Positions 8,911 through 16,845 of a DNA stretch of 64,000 bases are shown here, piece by piece. The stretch comes from Macropodus opercularis. Lineage: Eukaryota; Chordata; Actinopteri; Anabantiformes; Osphronemidae. Below the pieces are notes generated by a model. That model worked only from the letters and a program-made list of their open reading frames with translations, was not told the origin of the DNA and did not search any database. The first letter of the stretch is position 1, and every line of letters begins with the position of its first letter. The position numbers and the translations under genes were made by a program. The DNA lies in the NCBI GenBank assembly GCA_030770545.1, contig JAUCMP010000028.1, positions 13,411,501 to 13,475,500 on the forward strand, in the 5' to 3' direction.

Positions 8911-10729
8911 GCAGAATTAGAGAAACAGAATGAGGAACCATCAACACAAGATCAGAATATCCAACGATGTCTCTGGAGGCCAACGCGGCCTTTTCAGCGG
9001 CTGCCACCGCTCTCAGGCAGCGAGGGAGTCCGGCTGCCACAGGATCAAGTATAGCAGAGAAATAAGCTACTGGTCTTAATTTCCCACCATGCTTTTGTAG
9101 CAGGACAGACACCATGCACCTGTCTTTTTCATCCACCATCTGAACAAACGGTTGGGTAGGATCAGGAAGACCCAAAGTTGGTGCAGTCTGTAAAGTGAGC
9201 TTTAAGTTTACAAAAGCTGTTTCTGCCTCAGGAGTCCAGTGAACTTTGTCATGAGATTGCAGTGATTTTCCATGAATGAGTGCACTCAGAGGTGCTTCAA
9301 GAACAGCATAGTTAGGAATAAAGTTTCGACAATATGAACACATTCCCAGGAAAGACATCATCTGTCGTTTGGTGAGCGGCCTTGGGATGGTCTGAATAGC
9401 TTCAATCCTTTTAGGAGAGAGAGATTTGCCAACTGCTGTGATAACATGTCCCAAGAAAGTTACTTCCTCTTGGACGAACTGTAGTTTAGACAAACTAACT
9501 TTGTGGCCCTCAGCTGTCAGGTGTTTCAACAAAGCCACTGTGTCTCTTTCACACTGGTCCTTTGTGGGGCTGCAGATAATGATATCATCCACATATTGCA
9601 ACAAAGCACTTCCTGGCATGAGAGAAAGATGTTCAAGACTGCGTCTCAATGCCTCATTAAAAATTGTGGGGTACTCCACATACCCCTGGCAAAGTCTGGT
9701 CCATGTCCACATGCGACCTTTGAACTGGAAAGCAAACCAGAACTGACTGTCTGGATGAACAGGGACACTGAAAAAAGCGTTTGACAAGTCAACAACTGAA
9801 AACCATTTAGCATCAGGAGGAACCTGTGATAACAAAGTGTAAGGATTAGGCACATTATTGGCTCTGGGTTGAACTGCAGCATTTACTGCCTGCAGATCCT
9901 GCACAAATCTCCATTCCGTGGGTTGACCTTTGTCTCTGACCTTCTTCACAGGACAGATAGGTGAGCAGCAGGGGCTGTAGTCACATGGTACGATAACGCC
10001 TGCTCCTGTCAGTGAGTTAAAGACTGGAGTTATGCCGTCTATGGCCTCCTGTCTGAGTGGATACTGTTTTGCACATGGCCTGTATGTGGTTTTAGGCGTA
10101 ACCACAACTGGTTCGCAGATACGGATCAGGCCCACATCGTATTTGTGTCTGGCCCACAGTGTGTCTGGCACATCTGCTAAAGCAGGAGTTGATGTTAGCT
10201 CTGTGTCAGTGAGCAACGTGTGGCAAGATGTGTGATGCTCAGATTGAGGAAATGGAATCACCACACGAGTTGTGTGTATGATAGAAGTGAAACACTGTCT
10301 GTATACTCTACCAATGGGTGAATAGGAAACCGTTTCCTCAGGTCTACTTTGCCAATCAGTCAGACGTCTGCATCTTAACGCAAATCGTCCCAAGTCTCTC
10401 CAGTCAGCAGACCTGCTTTTGGTGAGAGATATGTGAGGTACAGAGGAAAACACATCATACAGTTTGTCCAACTGTGGTGGGACAGTGACAGAGACGCAGT
10501 CATGCTCTGTCCAGTACAGATAACCTGTGGTCAATTTGTCAGACAACGCAGTCGTCCATTGCTGCTGGAATTGTTTATCTGAGCCCTGTGACACGTGAAT
10601 GGTGCAGTGTAAGTCTTCTGGATCCATATAGTCTGTTGCTTCTGGGTTAACTAACGCATGCGCTGTAGACATTAACTGCTCACACAAGACAGACTGCTGC
10701 AGCTTCCACTCATACATACAGTAAATCAC
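8837..10729 (-). pseudogene. pol: Reverse transcriptase with a long N-terminal extension (630 codons open)
   Basis: The largest open frame in the window. RT occupies about residues 200-430: PVKK and WRFVQDLQAVN (273-283), first catalytic Asp D314 (VVDLSNAFF), LCQGY (346-350) in the place of the usual LPQG box, and the YVDD active site (379-382). The thumb (LGH at 426-428, SPKRIEAI at 438) and connection follow. The catalytic residues are intact. Residues 1-190 precede the RT fingers and are unusual: an H-C-T at 41-43 and an H-I-S at 99-101 lie in LHCTIHV and VPHISL, a pattern discussed in the findings. The opening codon is ATT, so the true start lies within a Gag-Pro-Pol polyprotein. The end (about residues 615-630) is read-through after a frame break; the connection continues in the 8059-8910 frame. 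Confidence 0.93.
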
Positions 10730-10733
10730 TCAC

Positions 10734-11105
10734 TCAACAGAGCACAAACACTCCCTCTGGGTCTGTGTTTGCATCTGAGGTGACCTTCAATCCCTCTGGG
10801 GATGAGATCAGAGAAATGCCCAGTTTTATCATTAGATCTCTCCCTAGCAAATTTATGGGGCACAAATCAGAAAACATGAAAGCCTGCTTGAATGTGGTAC
10901 CATCTGGAGTAAGACATGTCAAAGGTTTGGTTAAATATTCTTTTACTGTTACACCCGAAGCCCCAACACTATAAACATAATTCCTCTCATTCTTGGTGCA
11001 GTTTTAAGGCTTGAGGACGTCATCACAGAGCGTGTAGCTCCACTGTCTACAAGAAAAGTGATTTATCGTTAAAACCATTTCTGGAAATTGCATGTGTGGT
11101 TCAGT
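10734..11105 (-). pseudogene. pro: Retroviral aspartic protease, frame-broken
   Basis: Both signature blocks are present but in different frames. The active-site loop, Asp-Ser-Gly-Ala-Thr preceded by a hydrophobic run (FLVDSGAT), is encoded at 11033-11047. The C-terminal block CPINLLGRDLM, the LLGRD motif of retropepsins, lies in the 62-codon frame 10922-10734. The N-terminal approach (EPHMQFPEMVLTI) is in a third stretch, 11243-11004, which leaves the active-site frame just before FLVD. Two frame breaks are therefore needed. The enzyme cuts Gag and Gag-Pol during maturation. The frame stops at 10734-10736, five bases before the RT frame opens. Confidence 0.85.
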
Positions 11106-11193
11106 CAGGTGCACATAGGTGCCTTGTGGTGTTTTCATTCTACTTTCTAAATTCATCAAACACTGTAAGATCATTTCTGAATCTATGCAAGGT

Positions 11194-11310
11194 AAGCGTT
11201 CTTCATTGCAGTTAGTAGAAGCATTTGAGTTTAAGCATGGCAAGCGTTCTTCATTGCAATGGCAGCAATAGCATCATCAGTGGACGTTTGTATAAGCGTG
11301 TCTTCATTGC
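11194..11310. repeat. Three imperfect tandem copies between nucleocapsid and protease
   Basis: AAGCGTTCTTCATTGCA occurs at 11194-11210 and 11242-11258, and AAGCGTGTCTTCATTGC at 11294-11310, at spacings of 48 and 52 bases. The intervening sequence is only loosely similar. It is directly followed by the GT microsatellite. The repeat lies in the gag-pro junction, which may explain the lost reading frame there. Confidence 0.7.
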
Positions 11311-11311
11311 G

Positions 11312-11329
11312 GTGTGTGTGTGTGTGTGT
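11312..11329. repeat. (GT)9 microsatellite
   Basis: Nine GT dinucleotides at the right edge of the three-copy repeat, within the retrovirus. Confidence 0.95.
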
Positions 11330-11396
11330 CAGTGCCATCACCTCCCTCCTCAGCCTCAGCTACACCGTCACCGGGCCCAGACCGTCTCCTCACCCG

Positions 11397-11669
11397 TCAG
11401 TCTGCCCCCGCAGAAACATCCCGCAGACAGTCAGCTGGTCTGTGTCCCTCTTCCTTGCAGTACGGACACCGTCCCTCAGTGGTTTGGCAGTTTCGAGCCC
11501 AATGTCCTTCTTCACCGCATTTAAAGCATGTTGTTGATTGTCCGTTTCCTCGGCCATGTCCTTTTTGACCTGCGCAACCTCGTCCTCCTCTGGTGTAGCC
11601 TCTTCCCCGACCACGGGTCTGTTGTGCGACTGCCTGATACATGGTTACAGCTGCCAGATGTAACTCTTT
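11397..11669 (-). pseudogene. gag: Gag nucleocapsid with two CCHC zinc knuckles
   Basis: The open stretch from the Met at 11642 encodes 81 residues: an Arg-Gly box (RGRGRGYTRGGRG, residues 10-22), then two perfect C-x2-C-x4-H-x4-C knuckles (C39-C42-H47-C52 and C59-C62-H67-C72). These bind the viral RNA packaging signal. Two knuckles is more than the single one usual in mammalian gammaretroviruses. The frame is open for about nine codons upstream of the Met and there overlaps the Q-rich segment in another frame, so gag is frame-broken at about 11,645-11,670. It ends at a stop at the 11397 end, soon after the second knuckle. Confidence 0.92.
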
Positions 11670-12091
11670 TCTGTCTTTATTTTACTTTGAAGCAGCTGTG
11701 GTTGCAACGGTGGCAATAGTTGCAGGGCAGGCAGACTTTGAAGCTGTTGCAGTGGTTGTAGGACAGACGGGTCTGGTTGTTTTTGCTGTTGTTGTTGTTG
11801 TTGCGGTTGCAGGACAGACAGGTAGGAATCCAGGTCCGGGACCAGCTTCAGCGCAGTGATCTGTGAGTAAAGAAAAGACGCACTGGGACAGTCTGGTGGT
11901 GGCTGTTTGCAGGATGCAGAATTATTCTCTGTTCTACTTTCAACCGTAGTCATTTCCTTTTGCAATCGTTTTCTCTCTCTACTTTCAGCTTCATCTTCCC
12001 ATTGTTGCCAACGTTTTCTATGCTTTTCCACATTATCTAAATGTTTTGACTTCAAATTCTCTCTTTTTCTCAACTTTTGTTTGTCTTTCAA
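11645..12091 (-). pseudogene. gag: Gag middle segment: basic coiled-coil then Gln-rich linker
   Basis: A 148-codon open stretch that opens with TTG, not ATG. Residues 1-50 are strongly charged (Lys/Arg/Glu) and look helical. Residues 60-75 are Pro-rich, and residues 95-140 are Gln/Leu/Pro-rich with a run of seven Gln near 101-107. No capsid fold signature or major homology region is seen, so the capsid-coding part is missing between here and the nucleocapsid. A chain of A-runs on the coding strand at 12092-12118 sits upstream and is a likely place of frame loss. The assignment to Gag is from position between matrix and nucleocapsid. Confidence 0.65.
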
Positions 12092-12128
12092 TTTTTTATT
12101 TTTTATTTTTTTTTATTTCCCCAAAATG

Positions 12129-12287
12129 TCAAATTTGATTAATCTTTAATGAACCACCATCTGCGAACCCATATTGTTTTGTCCACACAGAAAGACAACT
12201 GATACTATCGTCTCCATATTTCTTCCTCATGATATCCACACTGGGACCCTGTGGCTCCAAGCCAGCTTTACCATAACTGCTCCCCAT
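12129..12287 (-). pseudogene. gag: Gag matrix N-terminus with myristoylation-type start
   Basis: An ATG at 12285-12287 opens a 52-codon frame beginning Met-Gly-Ser-Ser, the Gly-2 arrangement needed for N-myristoylation and membrane binding of retroviral Gag. It includes a CLSVWTKQYGF block typical of the amphipathic helices of a matrix domain. It is the first good ATG after the primer binding site and the 39-bp leader repeats, in the correct place for gag. The frame ends at TGA (12129-12131), immediately before A-rich runs; the rest of matrix must be in other frames or lost. Confidence 0.6.
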
Positions 12288-12350
12288 AAAGCAGCACTAC
12301 GCGTAGTTGTACGGTCACAGACGTCTCTGCGAAGGTTCGATGCCAAATTA

Positions 12351-12566
12351 TAGTGTTCACTGACTAACACTCATATCAGTGTAATATTATAGTGTTCACT
12401 GACTAACACTCATATCAGTGTAATATTATAGTGTTCACTGACTAACACTCATATCAGTGTAATATTATAGTGTTCACTGACTAACACTCATATCAGTGTA
12501 ATATTCTAGTGTTCACTGACTAACACTCATATCAGTGTCATATTATAGTGTTCACTGATTAACACT
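12351..12566. repeat. 39-bp tandem repeat in the retroviral leader (5.5 copies)
   Basis: Copies begin at 12351, 12390, 12429, 12468, 12507 and 12546 (the last partial). Units are nearly identical. Each holds AGTGTT-N8-AACACT and an overlapping CACTGA-N12-TCAGTG, so two hairpins that exclude each other can form in every unit. It lies between the primer binding site and the gag start, where packaging and dimerisation signals usually are. Confidence 0.95.
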
Positions 12567-12779
12567 TTCCCCAGGACACATGAGAAACAAATATGTCAAC
12601 GACTCACCAGGTTTCCCGTTGATAAGTAATTTTGAGTTCGTAGGATCCGTCCGATGGAGATCAGAGGTGATGCCTTAGTTCCTCCGTCTCCCTCTGTTTT
12701 TGTAGAGGAGGTTGAGGCTGAGCTGCGCTCAGGGCGAGGTCTTTCCACCGTCAGCGACCCCTCCAACAACCACCAGCGG
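12567..12779 (-). other. Retroviral 5' leader
   Basis: Sequence between the primer binding site and the 39-bp repeats. A 71-codon minus-strand frame crosses it and runs into the LTR (12596-12811), but it crosses the primer binding site and shows no domain, so it is taken as chance. Confidence 0.6.
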
Positions 12780-12797
12780 ATCCCACTTCTGACACTA
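12780..12797 (-). promoter_or_regulatory. Primer binding site, tRNA-Leu type
   Basis: In element orientation TAGTGTCAGAAGTGGGAT follows the 5' LTR after three bases (ATT). It complements the 3' end of vertebrate tRNA-Leu plus CCA (…CCCACTTCTGACACCA) at 17 of 18 positions; the second base is A where G is expected. This fixes the orientation and the LTR edge. Confidence 0.88.
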
Positions 12798-12800
12798 AAT

Positions 12801-13325
12801 TGTGGAGGCAAAAACCTGTTAGGAACCTGATGAATGAATCAAATGTAGATCAAAGTTGTCTTTCTGTTGTCTTTTATTCTTGCAAGAAGAGAAATACACA
12901 GAGTCAGTGAAAAACTGTCCTGCCTGAGCGTAGATCTGAAGTCATCTACTCTGTTCCTACCTAAATACCTCCTTCGTTGCTGGGGAGTAAACATGTATCT
13001 TCTCATTAGCTCAGTCTCAGGGTCAGTCACTGTCTTGCACCAGGAGAAAAATGTAACAGAAACAAAGCAAATCAAAGTTCTGCTGCCATGCTCTCACCAT
13101 GGTCCATGCTGTAAAACTATTAACTAACTAAACAGCATCTCCCTACCTCCCTTTACCATGAGAAAGAAGAAAAGGCTCACTATTCTAAAATTTTTCTGTA
13201 AACAGGTATATAACTCATTCTATGATTACTTTGCTTAGTACCGATACATATGAGGATATATCAAGTAATATGAATCACAGTTCTGTCACAAGGGAAAATA
13301 CCCACATAGTAGAAATTCCATTACA
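12801..13325 (-). repeat. 5' LTR of the endogenous retrovirus (525 bp)
   Basis: Matches 5,921-6,489 end to end, TG...CA in both readings, without the 45-bp hairpin segment. In element orientation a TATATA-type box lies at 13207-13212 and a consensus AATAAA signal at 12873-12878. The frame of 78 codons inside it (12839-13075) has a counterpart in the other LTR but no domain, and is not called as a gene. Confidence 0.95.
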
Positions 13326-13990
13326 AATACATAATAGATTAAGTTGCATTGAAAACACAGGAAATCACTGATTGTTCCAATACCAAATTACCTGTAAGGG
13401 CAAAACGTACAGCAAACATTTAGTATAGTTGAATCAGAGATGAAAGCACAACGTTGCAAATTCAAGGTTTCATCTTTCAATACACTTAATTCAACGTTAA
13501 TGTAACGTTGACAAAACACCGTAATGAACCTATGCTGAAAAGTAAGACGATGAAATAACAATGATGTTATGAAACCATTCGATTTTCTAAATCAAAGTAA
13601 GATTCAGTGGTTGTTCATCGTCACATCACCAACGCTCATTTGAGCAGCCATGTGCTTATGAAGACAGGTCAGAGGAGCAGGGAGCTCAGATAAGGGCAAG
13701 ACAACCTGATATGTCCAACAGAATCAGGCACACTGATAGAAAAAGGAAATTCAGCTGCAAGAAAACTCTCTAACCTCAATTCTCTGAAGCCAACGCTTTA
13801 TAATTAGTTTATTCCATGTGCTGAGGGACAAACATTGACACAGTTCCAGCTGGAATCCAGTCACAACAAAGACCTTATGCCAGACGCCTCAGTGCAGTAG
13901 TTTGGTTTTGCACATGTGAAGCCAAGAACATGTGAGTTTAAATGTGTAGCTGCAGTCCATCAATGATTATGTTGAATGTTGAGAGTGTGG
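13326..13990. other. Non-coding spacer right of the retrovirus
   Basis: No gene, RNA or clear repeat seen. Confidence 0.5.
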
Positions 13991-13996
13991 CTTTGA

Positions 13997-14410
13997 TGAC
14001 GTCACACGTCCCCCTGGTGCCTGTTACCTCACTAGTAGCGGCCGCTTGTAGCGCTTTGTCCAGCGTGTCTGACGTTAGCATCGGTGCTAGCAGCACACGC
14101 TCCTCAGCTGCTCTTCATCCACACAGCAACAGCCTCCACGGCCGCTTCGACTCCTGCCTGAAATGCGCCTCCACACTGAAACTACTGCCTCCTCCAGGAC
14201 ATCCCTCTGTGTGTGCTATCAGCGCTGAACTAGTACATGTGTAACGACGGGACTTGCTTCTGGCGCGAAGCGCTAATTGGCTGGACTGACACGTCGTCGC
14301 TAATCTGGCCAATCGCCGAGGAGGGCCCGCCCCCTGGGTCCAGTGTTGTAGTAACGCAGGTGCTGATAAACATATGGTTCCAAAGAACAGACAGAGACAC
14401 AGAGGTAAGA
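13997..14410 (+). promoter_or_regulatory. Promoter-like GC-rich patch with possible first exon
   Basis: A perfect cAMP-response palindrome TGACGTCA lies at 13997-14004. CpG-rich sequence follows (GCGGCCGC near 14038, GGCGCGAAGCGC near 14262). Two opposed CCAAT boxes flank the patch core (ATTGG near 14276, CCAAT near 14309), and a GC box, CCCGCCCCC, lies near 14327. About 70 bases later GAG/GTAAGA at 14402-14410 is a good plus-strand splice donor. Together they fit a TATA-less promoter and a non-coding first exon. Downstream exons would have to lie beyond the satellite array or not exist. Open frames here (up to 100 codons) have no domain. Confidence 0.4.
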
Positions 14411-16300
14411 CAAATTACAGCTGAGATACTAATGTTCACTTAACTTTTCTGATCCATTGAACCGAACTGTTGAGGAACAACTTTATTTACATGCATGTGA
14501 TGTGAGTTTTGTATGAGTTTCACTCATCAGACTGAGATGTGCAGCTTTAGTTGTAAATTAACTATGAAAATTCACTGTTCGCTTTCCTCAACACAGAGTT
14601 TTATTAGTTAAATGAACTTTTTCTGTTTCCTGAATTGCTTGTGCACAAAATGAACACGATTTTATTAGCAAAAGTCACATTATGTGAAAAGTGCAATGTT
14701 TGTGATCCAGTAACTTAGCAACAGAACTCAACACTATGTTTCACACAAACCAGCTTGTGGTGCAGTTAGTGTCGTCTCAAACTGATTAGTAGGTTTATTA
14801 TGACCTAACACCAGTAGGTTACAAAACTAAATGGACGCTTTGATTACTATTGATTCTGCCTTTTACCTAAAAAAGTATTTATTATGCCAACATTTGGTAT
14901 CATTCTTCAGCACAACTTCATAGGTGTGACTTTGTAGTTATGTTTTCTTTTTTAACATACTGTATTAAAACATTAGACATAAAAACCACACACAACAGAA
15001 AATCAGAGTGAAAACATTTGTATTTTTCATTGTGACAACTACATTTCACATATTACTACATTATCTGAACTATTGTAATCTTTAAAAAATGTACATTTAA
15101 ATATGAAATGTCAAATACTTGACATAAACACACAACCAGACCTAATTACTCCACATGCTTGTTTTCTCAGACTATTTAGTTCTGTACAATATTGTAGTTA
15201 TGTCAGTGAATTCAGATAAAGTCAGGTGTCACCCTATAAATGTTGTGCTTCCATCAAACAGTGTCTGTGAGAGATGAAGGGTCACATCACAGGCTCCTCA
15301 GTCTTGGAGGATAATTCCTCCATTTGACCACGAGGGGGCAGCGTTTGCACTAGTAGCAGCCGCTTGCAGCGTTTTGCTCTGCTTCTCTGACTTCTCTGAC
15401 TCTCTGACAGGCATAATGGCAGACACGCGATCTGTGTTTTGATTTACTTAATTAATGAAGAGTTCAACATCATAGCTCAACAAAGCACAAACATACATGT
15501 AAATCATGTAAAACTGTGTTTACATCACATTACTCTATCTTGAACCTGGGACACTAACTTGTTGTTGAGGTGAGAGCCCACAACTGTCCCCTCTGTGATG
15601 CTCCAGCTGCTGCTGGAGTTAGTTTGATCATTGAATGACAGCGATAAACTAATGATCATTAGTAAATAGGTTTTAGACTGAATATGCAGCTGTATAGAAG
15701 AAATGCTTTGGGTTTTGAGAACCAGCAGCAGTTCCCTGTAGGTTGGGGCAGAGCATTGATGTGGGCGTAGCTGGATTCTGTCTTTCTCTGTCTTCCTGTA
15801 CTATAGACTGTAGCATCATGTGTTTATGAATATTACTGCCTACTGAGCCTGAGACGTCCCACTGTTTATTTTATGTTGCCATTCAGTATTTATTACTACA
15901 TATTAGTCATTAACCCCTTCATGTTCAAATTATTAGCTCCTAAATCAAAAGTGTTTTAAGTGTTTTTATTTCTCTTTAGGCATGAAAGAAACAATGCAAT
16001 TAAACTTTCAATTGCAGTATTTTCATGGAGTTAGAAATATGTCCACAATATGTTGGACGCCATGTGTTTGATTTTCTAACCAACGACATGTGTATTTAAC
16101 AATACAATAGTAGAAAACAATATACTGCATGAAGACTTTAACGTAAGAACATTTCCACTGTTGTTAATTTGCTATATTTTTGTTTAACGTTTAAAGATAT
16201 TCTAACATTTCTCTAAACAATGCAAACATGCTTAGACGAATCTAGCTCTTCGTTTACCAGACAGTTCAGATTTCTTTCTGGTCTTGATCTCAGAGGATAC
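14411..16300. other. AT-rich DNA between the promoter-like patch and the satellite
   Basis: No gene is supported. At 15349-15391 a sequence beginning ACTAGTAGCAGCCGCTTGCA is a diverged second copy of the one at 14031-14070. A CTCF-like core, CCACGAGGGGGCA, lies at 15328-15340. Confidence 0.5.
15328..15340 (+). promoter_or_regulatory. CTCF-like motif
   Basis: CCACGAGGGGGCA agrees with the vertebrate CTCF core consensus at 12 of 13 positions. It stands just left of a diverged copy of the ACTAGTAGC segment. Binding is not shown by sequence. Confidence 0.35.
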
Positions 16301-16545
16301 TTTAATAAGACTGTTCTACTCAAGTTTGTCAGAGTACAGAGCAAGGTTCAGATCAGTCGTCGGTGGTTCCATTGACTCAGACTTCTTGACCTGACTTACA
16401 CAAGGAACAGAGCAGTTTTTCTCCAGTTATTGACTTGGTTGCTTCCATTTACTCTGACTCCATTCCTTGAGTTCCTCACGTCACAGAGCAGTGGTCCACC
16501 AATCGTAGTGGACTATTGAGTCCAGTCATGTGATTGGTGGTTCAA
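16300..16545. repeat. Diverged left edge of the satellite array
   Basis: The first recognisable monomers (a monomer 7-like segment near 16,320-16,372, monomers 8 and 9 to about 16,515) are clearly less like the array consensus than any later copy. Their divergence shows an array edge not reached by homogenisation. The junction with unique DNA is near 16,300 and cannot be set more exactly by eye. Confidence 0.75.
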
Positions 16546-16845
16546 TTGACTCTGACTCTTTTACTTGAGATTTTTAAGTTACAGAGCACTTGTACACCAG
16601 TAATATGATTGGTGGTTCAATTGACTCTGACTCTTTTACTTGAGATCTTTAAGTTACAGAGCACTTGTACACCAGTCATATGATTGGTGGTTCAATTGAC
16701 TCTTACTCTTTTACTTGAGATCTTTAAGTTACAGAGCACTTGTACACCAGTCATATGATTGGTGGTTCAATTGACTCTGACTCTCTTACTTGAGATCTTT
16801 AAGTTACAGAGCACTTGTACACCAGTCATATGATTGGTAGTTCAA
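16546..16845. repeat. Four tandem 75-bp monomer-10 copies at the array edge
   Basis: Copies begin TTGACTCT at 16546, 16621, 16696 and 16771, exactly 75 bases apart, each with AGATCT or AGATTT and a CATATG-centred dyad. The last one carries the GGTAGTTCA variant that always precedes monomer 1. Confidence 0.93.

Larger units (their letters stand above)
5921..13325 (-). mobile_element. Endogenous retrovirus, defective, minus orientation
   Basis: A 7.4-kb provirus with paired LTRs, a tRNA-Leu-type primer binding site, a polypurine tract, and gag, pro and pol remains in retroviral order. The integrase C-terminal GPF-type domain and the RT-RNase H connection resemble gammaretrovirus-like (class I) elements. 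Frame breaks separate the gag segments, split protease, separate RT from RNase H, RNase H from integrase, and the integrase core from its last catalytic residue. Capsid is absent and env is missing or nearly so. The bases outside the two LTRs (GCCTT on the left, AATAC on the right) do not form a target-site duplication. The LTRs differ at about 15 of the first 215 aligned positions plus indels, so the copy is old. Confidence 0.95.

Noticed and set aside
12351..12566. The 39-bp repeats as a short CRISPR array.
   Set aside because: There are no spacers; units abut directly, and they lie in a retroviral leader.
14031..14045. ACTAGT next to GCGGCCGC looks like a cloning linker.
   Set aside because: A diverged homologous copy without the second site lies at 15349, and the surrounding sequence is continuous, so it is natural sequence.
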